DNA from: Anaerolineales bacterium
GTDB lineage: Bacteria > Chloroflexota > Anaerolineae > Anaerolineales > UBA4823
Direction of reading: 5' to 3'
Assembly: GCA_022865865.1 (NCBI GenBank)
Contig: JALHTN010000533.1
Span: 1-13,243 of the forward strand
DNA: 13,243 nucleotides
The number at the start of each line of letters is the position of its first letter. Positions within the stretch are counted from its first letter, which is position 1. This document shows, in pieces, positions 1 through 6,434 of this stretch. The notes under the pieces are model-generated. The model did no database searches and had not been told where the DNA came from. It saw only the letters and a list, made by a program, of their open reading frames with translations. The translations under genes and the position numbers were made by a program.

Positions 1-16
1 GATTGAACTCGAGGCC

Positions 17-1078
17 ATGCCGCAGTTTGATATGGCCATGAAAAGAGTCTACGCCTGGTTTGAAAATGAGATCATCGATCGACCACCGATCCGCTTCATG
101 GCACATAATGCTTTCCTGGAAGAAGCGACCGAGGATATTGCCCATCTGTCGAGAGAGCAGAAGAAAAGTTGGTGGTTCGACAGCGAATTACAGGTCAATC
201 TATTCCTAAAATCGATCGAAGGTCGCCGATTCCATGGCGAAACCTTCCCTGTGTATTTTCCCAATCTCGGTCCGGATGTATATGCCGCTATCTATGGAGC
301 AGAGTTAGAATTCGGAGAGGTCACTTCCTACTCAATACCCTTCGTACGCCAGTGGGAGGATGCCGATCAGCTAATCTTTGATCCAAATAATGAATACTTC
401 AAAAAGATTGAAGATTTAACCCAGCACGCATTAGAGCGTTGTGAAGGACAATTCCTGGTCGGTTACACAGATCTCCATCCAGGTTTAGATTGCGTGGCAG
501 CCTGGCGGGATCCCCTGCAGCTGTGCTATGACTTATACGACCACCCGGACCAGGTACGACGATTGGCAGATCGGGCGATTGCGGATTTCGAATTTATTTA
601 CGACCACTTTGATGCTATGCTAAAGGAAAAGGGACAGCTTTCCGTCAGCTGGATGGGAATTCCGTCGTTTGGCAGGATGCATATCCCCAGCTGTGATTTT
701 TCAGCGCTGATCTCTAAGAAATTTTTTAAGGAATTCGGGCTGCCGATCCTCCAGCAGGAGATCAGAACCATGTCCCACAACATTTTTCATGTTGATGGCT
801 ACGGTGTCGCCAAACATTTGGAGACGATCTTGAGTGTGCCTGAAGTTCATGCGCTGCAGTGGGTTCAAGGTGTCGGCGACAATTATCCAATCATGCAGTG
901 GGTACCATTGATTAAAGAAATGCAGGCAAAAGGCATGCCGGTGATTGTCGATTTGAGCGTAGAAGACTTGAACGATTTTATCGATGCAATGGATCCAAAG
1001 GGATTATTTCTGTGGGTAGCGATTGAAGATGAGCAAGAGGAACTTGATATCCTAAATCGTATCAAATATTGGGTTTGA
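17..1078 (+). CDS. Uroporphyrinogen decarboxylase (URO-D/MtaA)-fold protein, possibly 5'-partial
   Basis: This is a 353-residue protein of the URO-D superfamily. I place it in the branch annotated as uroporphyrinogen decarboxylase-like or corrinoid methyltransferase-like, not haem-pathway HemE. The N-terminal segment with E-I-I-D-R-P-P (residues 18-24) is typical of that branch. So is the C-terminal half: P-S-C-D-F (224-228), a helix rich in F/L, then H-V-D-G-Y-G (258-263), L-Q-W-V-Q-G (280-285) and P-V-I-V-D (308-312). C226, H258 and D260 are candidate metal or substrate ligands. Relatives transfer methyl groups between corrinoid proteins and thiols, but no corrinoid protein is visible here, so the reaction is unknown. 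The reading frame is open to the left edge and the ATG at 17 has no well-spaced Shine-Dalgarno, so the true start may lie outside the window. It runs in the same direction as the ABC transporter 168 bases downstream, with no convincing terminator between. Confidence 0.8.
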   Translation: MPQFDMAMKRVYAWFENEIIDRPPIRFMAHNAFLEEATEDIAHLSREQKKSWWFDSELQVNLFLKSIEGRRFHGETFPVYFPNLGPDVYAAIYGAELEFGEVTSYSIPFVRQWEDADQLIFDPNNEYFKKIEDLTQHALERCEGQFLVGYTDLHPGLDCVAAWRDPLQLCYDLYDHPDQVRRLADRAIADFEFIYDHFDAMLKEKGQLSVSWMGIPSFGRMHIPSCDFSALISKKFFKEFGLPILQQEIRTMSHNIFHVDGYGVAKHLETILSVPEVHALQWVQGVGDNYPIMQWVPLIKEMQAKGMPVIVDLSVEDLNDFIDAMDPKGLFLWVAIEDEQEELDILNRIKYWV

Positions 1079-1158
1079 ATGCAGCCTGAATTAAGTTGCA
1101 ATCAAAGATCTATCGATCTTACCCCAACCAAGCTCAATACCGAGAAAAGGAGGTGCAA

Positions 1159-1197
1159 ATGGAGTGTGAATACAGATACACCATCAAGTTTGTTTAG
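1159..1197 (+). CDS. Candidate 12-codon leader ORF with a near-perfect Shine-Dalgarno
   Basis: An ATG at 1159 is preceded at 5-base spacing by AAGGAGGTG (1147-1155), the strongest ribosome-binding sequence in the window. The frame reads MECEYRYTIKFV and stops at TAG (1195-1197), 49 bases before the binding-protein start at 1247. It resembles no family I know. It could be a translated leader peptide acting on the transporter mRNA, or the remnant of a lost gene start. The peptide shows no run of a single amino acid of the attenuator type. Translation is inferred only from the Shine-Dalgarno. Confidence 0.3.
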   Translation: MECEYRYTIKFV

Positions 1198-1246
1198 GAA
1201 TACACTAACAATTCCCATCATTAAGAGAAAGAATAGGAGATAGAAA

Positions 1247-2383
1247 ATGAATAAGCGACTTTTTTGGATATTAGCTGCACTATTAATCGCTGGCTTGATC
1301 CTTTCAGCCTGTCAACCTGCTGCCACTGAAGCACCAGTAGAGGTTGAGGAGCCGACTGAGGAAGTGGTAGCAGAACAACCCACTAAGGAAGCCGTGGTAG
1401 AAGAACCAACTGAGGAAGTCGTTGTTGAAGAACCGACTGAGGAAGAAGGGCCTGCGCCGGCAGCGGAGGACAAGTGGTGTTCAGATACAAAGATCGTCTT
1501 CTTCCCCGGCGGCTCCCCTGGTGGCCCATTCGCAACTGTTGTCTATAATGGAGCTTTAGCAGCCCAGGCAGATTTGGGCGCAGACGTGGAATATGTCTGG
1601 TCGGATTGGAACCCAGAGAATATGGTGACCCAATTTGCTCAAGCGGCTGCACTCAATCCAGATGGCATCGCCATCATGGGTCATCCCGGTGATGATGCCT
1701 TCGAATCCTTGGTCGATGATGCTGAAGCTCAGGGCATAATCGTAACTAGTATGAACACCCAGCTGGCCCGCCTCCAGGGAAAATACGGCTCGGCTGGCTT
1801 TGGTTATGTGGGCGCAACTCTGTATGACGCCGGTTACGCCCTGGGTTCCGAAGCCGTAGCTCGCTTTGGTCTCGCAGAAGGCGATCGGGCTTTCGTTTGG
1901 GGTCTACTGGCACAAGCTGGACGAGGCGAACGCACACAAGGTGTCGTTGATGCCCTCGAAGATGCTGGTTTGGTTGTCGATTACTTAGAAATTGACGATG
2001 CAACCAACGCAGATGCAGCAGCTGGTGTATCTGAATTCGTCGGTTACGCTTCCGCTAACCCGGATGTGAAACTGGTCGTAACAGACCACGGTGCGTTAAC
2101 CGCCACCCTGGAAACCTACCTGAGCAGCGCTGGCTTCGGTCCTGATGATGTTATCGGTGCTGGTTTTGACCTCTCTTCCGCCACTGTTGAAGCAATCCGC
2201 GGTGGATGGACCGATCTGGTGATCGATCAACAGCAATGGCTGCAAGGCTACCTATCTGTCCTGCAGATCTGCTTGACCGACAACTTTGCATTCACGGGTC
2301 TACATATCGATACCGGCGCAGGCTTTGCCCACGCAGACAATGTAGAGTTACTCGCCGATCTGGTTGATCAGCAAATTCGGTAA
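1247..2383 (+). CDS. Sugar ABC transporter substrate-binding lipoprotein (periplasmic-binding-protein type 1 fold)
   Basis: This 378-residue lipoprotein is the extracytoplasmic receptor of the importer encoded just downstream. The N-terminus has K-R, a hydrophobic stretch (about 5-20) and the lipobox L-S-A-C with lipidated Cys22. Residues about 31-70 form an acidic linker with a 9-residue period (P-T-E-E-V-V-x-E-x, prolines at 36, 45, 54 and 63). The globular domain begins near W77-C78 and shows type-1 sugar-binding features: a first strand ending F-F-P-G-G-S-P-G-G, a region like N-P-D-G-I-A-I-M-G, V-T-S-M-N, and V-I-G-A-G-F-D near the C-terminus. The two Cys of the mature domain (in W-C-S-D and Q-I-C-L-T-D) could form a disulfide. 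The start is supported by AGGAGA at 1235-1240. It is only distantly related to the two YtfQ-like proteins further right, so it probably binds a different sugar. The ligand cannot be read from sequence. Confidence 0.88.
   Translation: MNKRLFWILAALLIAGLILSACQPAATEAPVEVEEPTEEVVAEQPTKEAVVEEPTEEVVVEEPTEEEGPAPAAEDKWCSDTKIVFFPGGSPGGPFATVVYNGALAAQADLGADVEYVWSDWNPENMVTQFAQAAALNPDGIAIMGHPGDDAFESLVDDAEAQGIIVTSMNTQLARLQGKYGSAGFGYVGATLYDAGYALGSEAVARFGLAEGDRAFVWGLLAQAGRGERTQGVVDALEDAGLVVDYLEIDDATNADAAAGVSEFVGYASANPDVKLVVTDHGALTATLETYLSSAGFGPDDVIGAGFDLSSATVEAIRGGWTDLVIDQQQWLQGYLSVLQICLTDNFAFTGLHIDTGAGFAHADNVELLADLVDQQIR
1349..1447 (+). repeat. 27-base coding repeat (9-residue acidic linker repeat)
   Basis: About three and a half tandem units of 27 bases encode P-T-E-E-V-V-x-E-x, starting at the proline codons at 1352, 1379, 1406 and 1433. 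Units differ at synonymous positions (the Pro codons are ccg, ccc, cca, ccg), so the repeat is kept at protein level more than at DNA level. It forms the flexible tether between lipid anchor and binding domain. Confidence 0.7.
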
Positions 2384-2406
2384 TACACCCTTGCCGTTTA
2401 TCCTTG

Positions 2407-2425
2407 ATCCGCAACCGGATTTTTT
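2407..2425 (+). terminator. Weak intrinsic terminator or attenuator between binding protein and ATPase genes
   Basis: ATCCG (2407-2411) pairs with CGGAT (2416-2420) across a CAAC loop, followed directly by a T-run to 2425. The 5-bp stem is short, so partial read-through is likely. It lies 24 bases after the binding-protein stop and 120 bases before the ATPase, where differential expression of receptor over membrane components is often set. Confidence 0.35.
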
Positions 2426-2544
2426 GAAAGTGGATAAGCTGAAAACCGATCGTTACGAGGGCTAAATAGTTGAGAATCATCGCATAATCTAACGCAGAAC
2501 AATTCTCTCTGTTTAGTCCTCGTTTCAAATCTTGGAGGTCAGGA

Positions 2545-3300
2545 ATGGCAAATCGTGTTGAATTAAGAAATGTATCCAAGACCTTCGGAGAAGTGAAGGC
2601 GCTTCAGAATGTCGACTTTATTTTGGGGGAAAATGAGGTCGTTGGCTTGTTAGGAGATAATGGCGCAGGAAAATCTACGTTAATTAAGATCATCACGGGT
2701 TACTATAAACCAGATGAAGGTGAAATGTATCTGAATGGTCAGAAAATAGACGATCTGACCGTACCTAAAGCTCGCAAAATGGGTATTGAAACGGTATACC
2801 AGGAGCGAGCCCTGGCAGAGCTGCAAACTCTTTGGAGGAACATTTTCCTCGGTCGTGAACTCATAAACAAGGCCGGTTTCTTGAAAATAAAAGAAATGAA
2901 GCAAGAAACCCATCGATTGATGGTCCAATCAATGGGTTTCACCTCAGCTGCTGTAAGTCCAGATTCCCCTATACGCACCTTTTCAGGTGGTGAGAAGCAA
3001 GGTGTGGCAATAGTCCGAGCGCTCTATTTCGATGCCGATATCATCATCCTGGATGAACCCACGATGGGACTTTCATTGAAAGAGACCAGGAGATTGATAG
3101 AGTTCGTAGGCGGTATCAAAGAGGCAGGAAAAGCTGCAGTATTTATCGACCATAATATTTTCCATGTTTATTCTGTCGCTGATCGCGTGGTCGTTATCGA
3201 CCGTGGCAAAGTGGCAGGTGAATTCGTCACCAAGGATATCAGCCTCGATGATCTCATGGACAAAATGTACCGGGTTGCTGAAACCGGTGTTCTCTCTTAA
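2545..3300 (+). CDS. Sugar ABC transporter ATP-binding protein, single-domain (FrcA type)
   Basis: This 251-residue cytoplasmic ATPase powers the importer formed with its neighbours. It has one complete nucleotide-binding domain: Walker A G-D-N-G-A-G-K-S-T (37-45), Q-loop Gln86 in V-Y-Q-E, signature F-S-G-G-E-K-Q (146-152), Walker B I-I-I-L-D-E-P-T (166-173) with catalytic Glu171, and H-loop His203 in F-I-D-H-N. The signature replaces the common L-S-G-G-Q by F-S-G-G-E, as is usual in carbohydrate-uptake (CUT2) ATPases. Unlike RbsA or YtfR it has a single domain of about 250 residues, so it should act as a homodimer, as in the FrcA fructose system. GGAGG at 2534-2538, six bases before the ATG, fixes the start. 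The substrate is unknown. Confidence 0.92.
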   Translation: MANRVELRNVSKTFGEVKALQNVDFILGENEVVGLLGDNGAGKSTLIKIITGYYKPDEGEMYLNGQKIDDLTVPKARKMGIETVYQERALAELQTLWRNIFLGRELINKAGFLKIKEMKQETHRLMVQSMGFTSAAVSPDSPIRTFSGGEKQGVAIVRALYFDADIIILDEPTMGLSLKETRRLIEFVGGIKEAGKAAVFIDHNIFHVYSVADRVVVIDRGKVAGEFVTKDISLDDLMDKMYRVAETGVLS

Positions 3301-3334
3301 TCAGTGAATAAAATCAGGTCGAGGATTGTTTGCC

Positions 3335-4357
3335 ATGGATGATACGCTTGAAAAACAAACGGAAGACACCGCCGTACTTGAATACAAAGAGAAATTCAGT
3401 CTCTCGAAATTTGCCCGGCAGAATGGGACTCAACTAGGGATTTTTGCTGTTTTTATCGCCTTGTGGGCATTGTTTATTTTTGCTGCGCCGGATGCTTTTC
3501 TTTCCCCAAATATCTACTGGGCATTTATGGCTACTATTCCATTCTTTGCCATAATGGCCATGCCTTTGACTATTGCCGTGATCACTGGGGAGATTGACCT
3601 TTCCTTCCCCTCCATAATGGCGATGGGAATGGTTGCCTTCATCCTTACCTACGATGCAACCGGATTAATCTGGCTGGCTTTCGCCGCTGCTCTGGCGATG
3701 GGGGTATCTGCTGGCCTATTGAATGGTGTACTTGTTGTATTTTTAGGAATCCCTTCTCTGGTTGCAACGATCGGTACCCAGTTCTTCTGGCGCGGAATGG
3801 TACTTGTCCTCACGGAAGGGAGTAGTGGTACCCTCGTTTATTCGAAAGAGACACTCTTACACCCCTTCCTGGTTGCTAAAATCGGCGGGGTGCTTCCAAT
3901 GCAGTTTATATGGCTGGTAATTATCGCCATAATTTGCTGGATACTTTTAAACCGCACCAGATTCGGCGCTCATGTATATCTGATAGGTGACAACGCACAG
4001 AGCGCTGCATTGATGGGAGTCAATACTCGCCGAACACGTATCCTGGTATTTGTCCTGGTTGGTGTGATTTCTGCTTTTGCGGGAGTAATTGCCAGCCTTT
4101 TTGTTACTTTTTTCTGGCCCAGTCTAGGTGAGGGTTATCTATTGAGTACGCTTGCTTCAGTTTTCCTCGGCGGTACATCCGTATTTGGCGGTGTAGGTAC
4201 AATATTTGGAACCTTCCTCGGAGCTTTCATCATTGGTGCAATCGAAGCCGCCACGGTTGCCGTTGGTTTGACTGGTTTCTACACCAAGTTGATCTATGGC
4301 TTAATCATCGTTTTATCTGTTTCCATGCATGCTTTTCTCCGCAGGAGAATGGAGTAG
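3335..4357 (+). CDS. Sugar ABC transporter permease (RbsC/FrcC type, BPD_transp_2)
   Basis: This 340-residue polytopic membrane protein is the translocation subunit of the importer. A charged cytoplasmic N-terminus of about 30 residues precedes roughly 8-10 hydrophobic segments. Family landmarks are T-G-E-I-D-L-S-F-P-S near residue 90 (the counterpart of G-G-I-D-L-S-V-G-S in RbsC), the cytoplasmic coupling loop A-A-L-M-G-V-N-T-R-R-T-R, and the C-terminal V-F-L-G-G-T-S-V-F-G-G-V-G-T. I take the ATG at 3335. GAGG (3321-3324) sits 10 bases ahead of it, whereas a TTG start at 3326 would overlap that site. It lies 34 bases after the ATPase stop and ends the three-gene operon. No downstream intrinsic terminator is obvious. 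Confidence 0.9.
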   Translation: MDDTLEKQTEDTAVLEYKEKFSLSKFARQNGTQLGIFAVFIALWALFIFAAPDAFLSPNIYWAFMATIPFFAIMAMPLTIAVITGEIDLSFPSIMAMGMVAFILTYDATGLIWLAFAAALAMGVSAGLLNGVLVVFLGIPSLVATIGTQFFWRGMVLVLTEGSSGTLVYSKETLLHPFLVAKIGGVLPMQFIWLVIIAIICWILLNRTRFGAHVYLIGDNAQSAALMGVNTRRTRILVFVLVGVISAFAGVIASLFVTFFWPSLGEGYLLSTLASVFLGGTSVFGGVGTIFGTFLGAFIIGAIEAATVAVGLTGFYTKLIYGLIIVLSVSMHAFLRRRME

Positions 4358-4406
4358 CTGCCCACTGTTCTCATTTGAACTATGCCTGACCATTATTTGT
4401 TAGCTT

Positions 4407-4425
4407 GATATTATGTCAAAATATC
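4407..4425. repeat. Short A/T-rich inverted repeat in the convergent gap
   Basis: GATATT and AATATC flank a 7-base loop between the permease stop and the convergent lipoprotein gene. The stem is weak and lacks a T-run. It could be a poor bidirectional terminator or chance. The rest of 4358-4530 shows nothing I recognise. Confidence 0.15.
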
Positions 4426-4530
4426 TCATTCCAGATTTCTCATCAAAAAGGAATAAGTAAGGAAATCAGCTGCCTGCGTAATAATGAATTTTGTTTAGGA
4501 AGTCTGATATTTCTCCCGGCCTATATTACC

Positions 4531-5613
4531 TCATTCACTTTTCGGCGTGATTGTCCACTCCCCCTGCTCAATGTTGATCTCTGTGCTTTTTCCCGGCCAG
4601 TAGAGATATGTCCAATAGCTCGCCCCCCGCATTGAAGATGAGTTGCGGCCGCGGGTGACGATGATATGATCCGGGGGGAGTTTTGCAAAATATGCCTCTC
4701 GTTTGACTAAAGAACGCCCCAGGGTGGGATCCATTGGCGTCCAACCAATACTCGGTAGAAATACTTCCAACCAGGCGTGCTCTTGACGGGCAAGCTTTTC
4801 TTCCCCCTCGGGAGTGAAATTCAAACCTTCAATATATCGTGCTGGGATACCTGCTGCTCGACTGAGAGCCACCATCAAAGAGGTAAATTCTGTGCAGTCA
4901 GCACCCATCTTACCCAACGCTGCCTGTGCACCCCAATTCCCGCCGTTATAGCTGTATACCAGGTTGTCCCCGATATAATTATAGTAAGCCCGTACCTGTT
5001 CACAGGTGGTGTGTTTCCCTTGAGATAGCTGCTCAGAGAGTTGGACGATTTGAGGATTTCGAGACTCGATATGCAGTTCAGGTTCAGTGAAGAATTCGGG
5101 GAGCTCTCCCTGGCAGTCAGATAAATCGAATTTCAACCGGTTGATTTTTACCCGGTAGTTAATTTCCACCTGGATCTCAGAATCGGGGGGCATTTCCGAG
5201 AAATCAAATTCTGCGATCTGGTTTCCATATTCATCAACCACCAGTTGGTAGCTTCCTGGATTGATCTCCCGTTCGACGACCACCTGGTAAGGGTAGACGT
5301 CCTGGATTAACGCCACCCAGAGATTCTGTTTCGAAGGACTTCCCGGCCCGTGATTGACCAGCTTAAGCCTCTGTTGGATATCGTACTCAGCGCTATCAAG
5401 AATTGTAAAGGATGAATATTTTGATTGATCTGTGCTGTTTAGTCCGACCTCTGAACTTGATTGCATTTGGGTATCTGTCTCTAACTGTGCGGTTGTAGGG
5501 ATATCCACAGGTTTCTGTCGATCAAGATCGCCATCTCCTGTTTGACAGGCAGAAAGGAATGTGAGTATTAACAACAACACAGCGAAGAAGTAAGTTCGGA
5601 TCATATTTGGCAC
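4531..5613 (-). CDS. Secreted lipoprotein with transglutaminase-like domain
   Basis: This 360-residue protein has a signal peptide (about 4-20) with lipobox L-S-A-C, lipidated Cys23, and a low-complexity Ser/Thr/Gln tether to about residue 65. Residues about 70-165 form a beta-rich region that reads like an N-terminal immunoglobulin-like domain. The transglutaminase-like core (PF01841 type) spans about 200-300: catalytic Cys240 in G-A-D-C-T-E-F, A-G-I-P-A-R at 254-259, His279 in Q-E-H-A-W-L-E-V-F, and Asp295 in P-M-D-P-T. The triad is complete, so protease, amidase or cross-linking activity on the cell surface is possible; the substrate is unknown. The start is a GTG at 5613 with AGAGG ten bases upstream. 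An in-frame ATG at 5604 would leave that site 19 bases away. The gene stands alone, convergent with the transporter operon and divergent from the two-component operon. Confidence 0.85.
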   Translation of the reverse strand: MPNMIRTYFFAVLLLILTFLSACQTGDGDLDRQKPVDIPTTAQLETDTQMQSSSEVGLNSTDQSKYSSFTILDSAEYDIQQRLKLVNHGPGSPSKQNLWVALIQDVYPYQVVVEREINPGSYQLVVDEYGNQIAEFDFSEMPPDSEIQVEINYRVKINRLKFDLSDCQGELPEFFTEPELHIESRNPQIVQLSEQLSQGKHTTCEQVRAYYNYIGDNLVYSYNGGNWGAQAALGKMGADCTEFTSLMVALSRAAGIPARYIEGLNFTPEGEEKLARQEHAWLEVFLPSIGWTPMDPTLGRSLVKREAYFAKLPPDHIIVTRGRNSSSMRGASYWTYLYWPGKSTEINIEQGEWTITPKSE

Positions 5614-5756
5614 TTAAACAAAACCTCTGGCCTAGTAAATCCATTAAACGATGCTTGTTGGACATAAACAGAAATACGGATCTGTTACATGAATTGTAAC
5701 CGTTTGTTAGAAATGCATCTCCCGCCATCTGGGAAGATTCGTTACAGAAAAAATCA

Positions 5757-5768
5757 ACCTGATAAATC
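5757..5768 (+). promoter_or_regulatory. Shared element ACCTGATAAATC, copy 1
   Basis: This exact 12-mer recurs at 11102-11113 in front of the second YtfQ gene. A variant with a 5-base insertion lies 80 bases downstream at 5837-5857. All copies are in noncoding DNA upstream of the two right-hand operons. It is a candidate operator of the regulator encoded at 6435 or of another shared regulator. Confidence 0.3.
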
Positions 5769-5836
5769 TTAAATTTTAGGTTTGTACCGGCTATAAGGTT
5801 AATGGTAAAACCGGTCTGCTCATGAACTTCCTTCAA

Positions 5837-5857
5837 ACCTGATTAGATAAATCCATT
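5837..5857 (+). promoter_or_regulatory. Shared element, variant copy 2
   Basis: ACCTGAT, five extra bases (TAGAT), then AAATCCATT. The second half also matches TAAATCCATT at 5636-5645, and ATAAATCCAT is shared with 11107-11116. TATAAT follows at 5870-5875, so the element would lie just upstream of a possible -10 box. Confidence 0.25.
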
Positions 5858-6119
5858 GAATGTACATAATATAATCTCTATCGAACCAAAGCGAAGGTTT
5901 TGGCTACTCAATACAACAGTAATAACAGGTTGAGGGAAACATCACGAACAAAAAAATATCAGTCATAATTCCGTCTGATCTCAATCCATGGCTTCTAAAC
6001 CAACCTGTGAGAACTAAGCTCGCAGAGTTTCTTGTTCGTTGATCTATCCAATCAGAATATGTACCCCAACCCTGTTCATTTATATCACGACCCTAATACT
6101 GATGCCATATACCCTGCCA

Positions 6120-6128
6120 TGCTATAAT
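6120..6128 (+). promoter_or_regulatory. Candidate extended -10 promoter for the two-component operon
   Basis: TGC followed by TATAAT forms an extended -10 box (TGnTATAAT). There is no good -35 at 17 bases, which extended -10 promoters tolerate. Transcription from about 6135 would give a leader of roughly 300 bases before the regulator start at 6435. Confidence 0.3.
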
Positions 6129-6434
6129 GAACCAAATCTCAAATGCAGTACAGGTATATACCTACAACTTCTTCAAATCCACAGACCAGGAGTTGAAAGA
6201 AACCTTTGCAACGAATTATTCAAGGACCAATTGTAAATTGGCTCTTCGTTAATTTATCCAGAGTGATTCTTTCTCAACATTATGATCCCGGTTTCTGATC
6301 CCCAGCCCAACAGACAATCCAAGCTGAACCAAACGGTGGAATTTCTGATCATTTGCATCCATTCCCGTCCTTCCCTCATCCTATCGTGATGTGGAGTGCA
6401 TTATTGCAAAATAAGCAACAATGGAGTACAGGCG

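Larger units (their letters stand above)
5614..6434. other. Long noncoding, A/T-rich divergent region
   Basis: About 820 bases separate the transglutaminase lipoprotein from the response regulator. No frame here has a plausible start, Shine-Dalgarno and protein-like composition; a 65-codon frame at 6039-6236 opens with TTG and looks random. I see no tRNA or rRNA. The region holds three related elements (5636-5645, 5757-5768, 5837-5857), an inverted repeat ACCGG/CCGGT near 5786-5814, a TATAAT at 5870-5875 without a good -35, and the promoter candidate at 6120-6128. A 9-base direct repeat, TTTCTGATC, occurs at 6292-6300 and 6342-6350. Confidence 0.6.

Noticed and set aside
1105..1120. AAGATC/GATCTT hairpin between the URO-D gene and the first transporter
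   Set aside because: The stem is six A/T-rich pairs with no T-run after it, so I do not call it a terminator.
5522..5836. 104-codon minus-strand frame overlapping the transglutaminase gene start
   Set aside because: It overlaps the signal-peptide region of a clear lipoprotein in another frame and extends into noncoding DNA without coding character.
6039..6236. 65-codon frame in the long noncoding region
   Set aside because: It opens with TTG, has no Shine-Dalgarno, and its protein looks like random A/T-rich translation with no family resemblance.
6396..6434. Upstream GTG as start of the response regulator
   Set aside because: It adds 13 residues not seen in the family; GTG at 6435 has a well-spaced GGAG and gives the standard receiver N-terminus.
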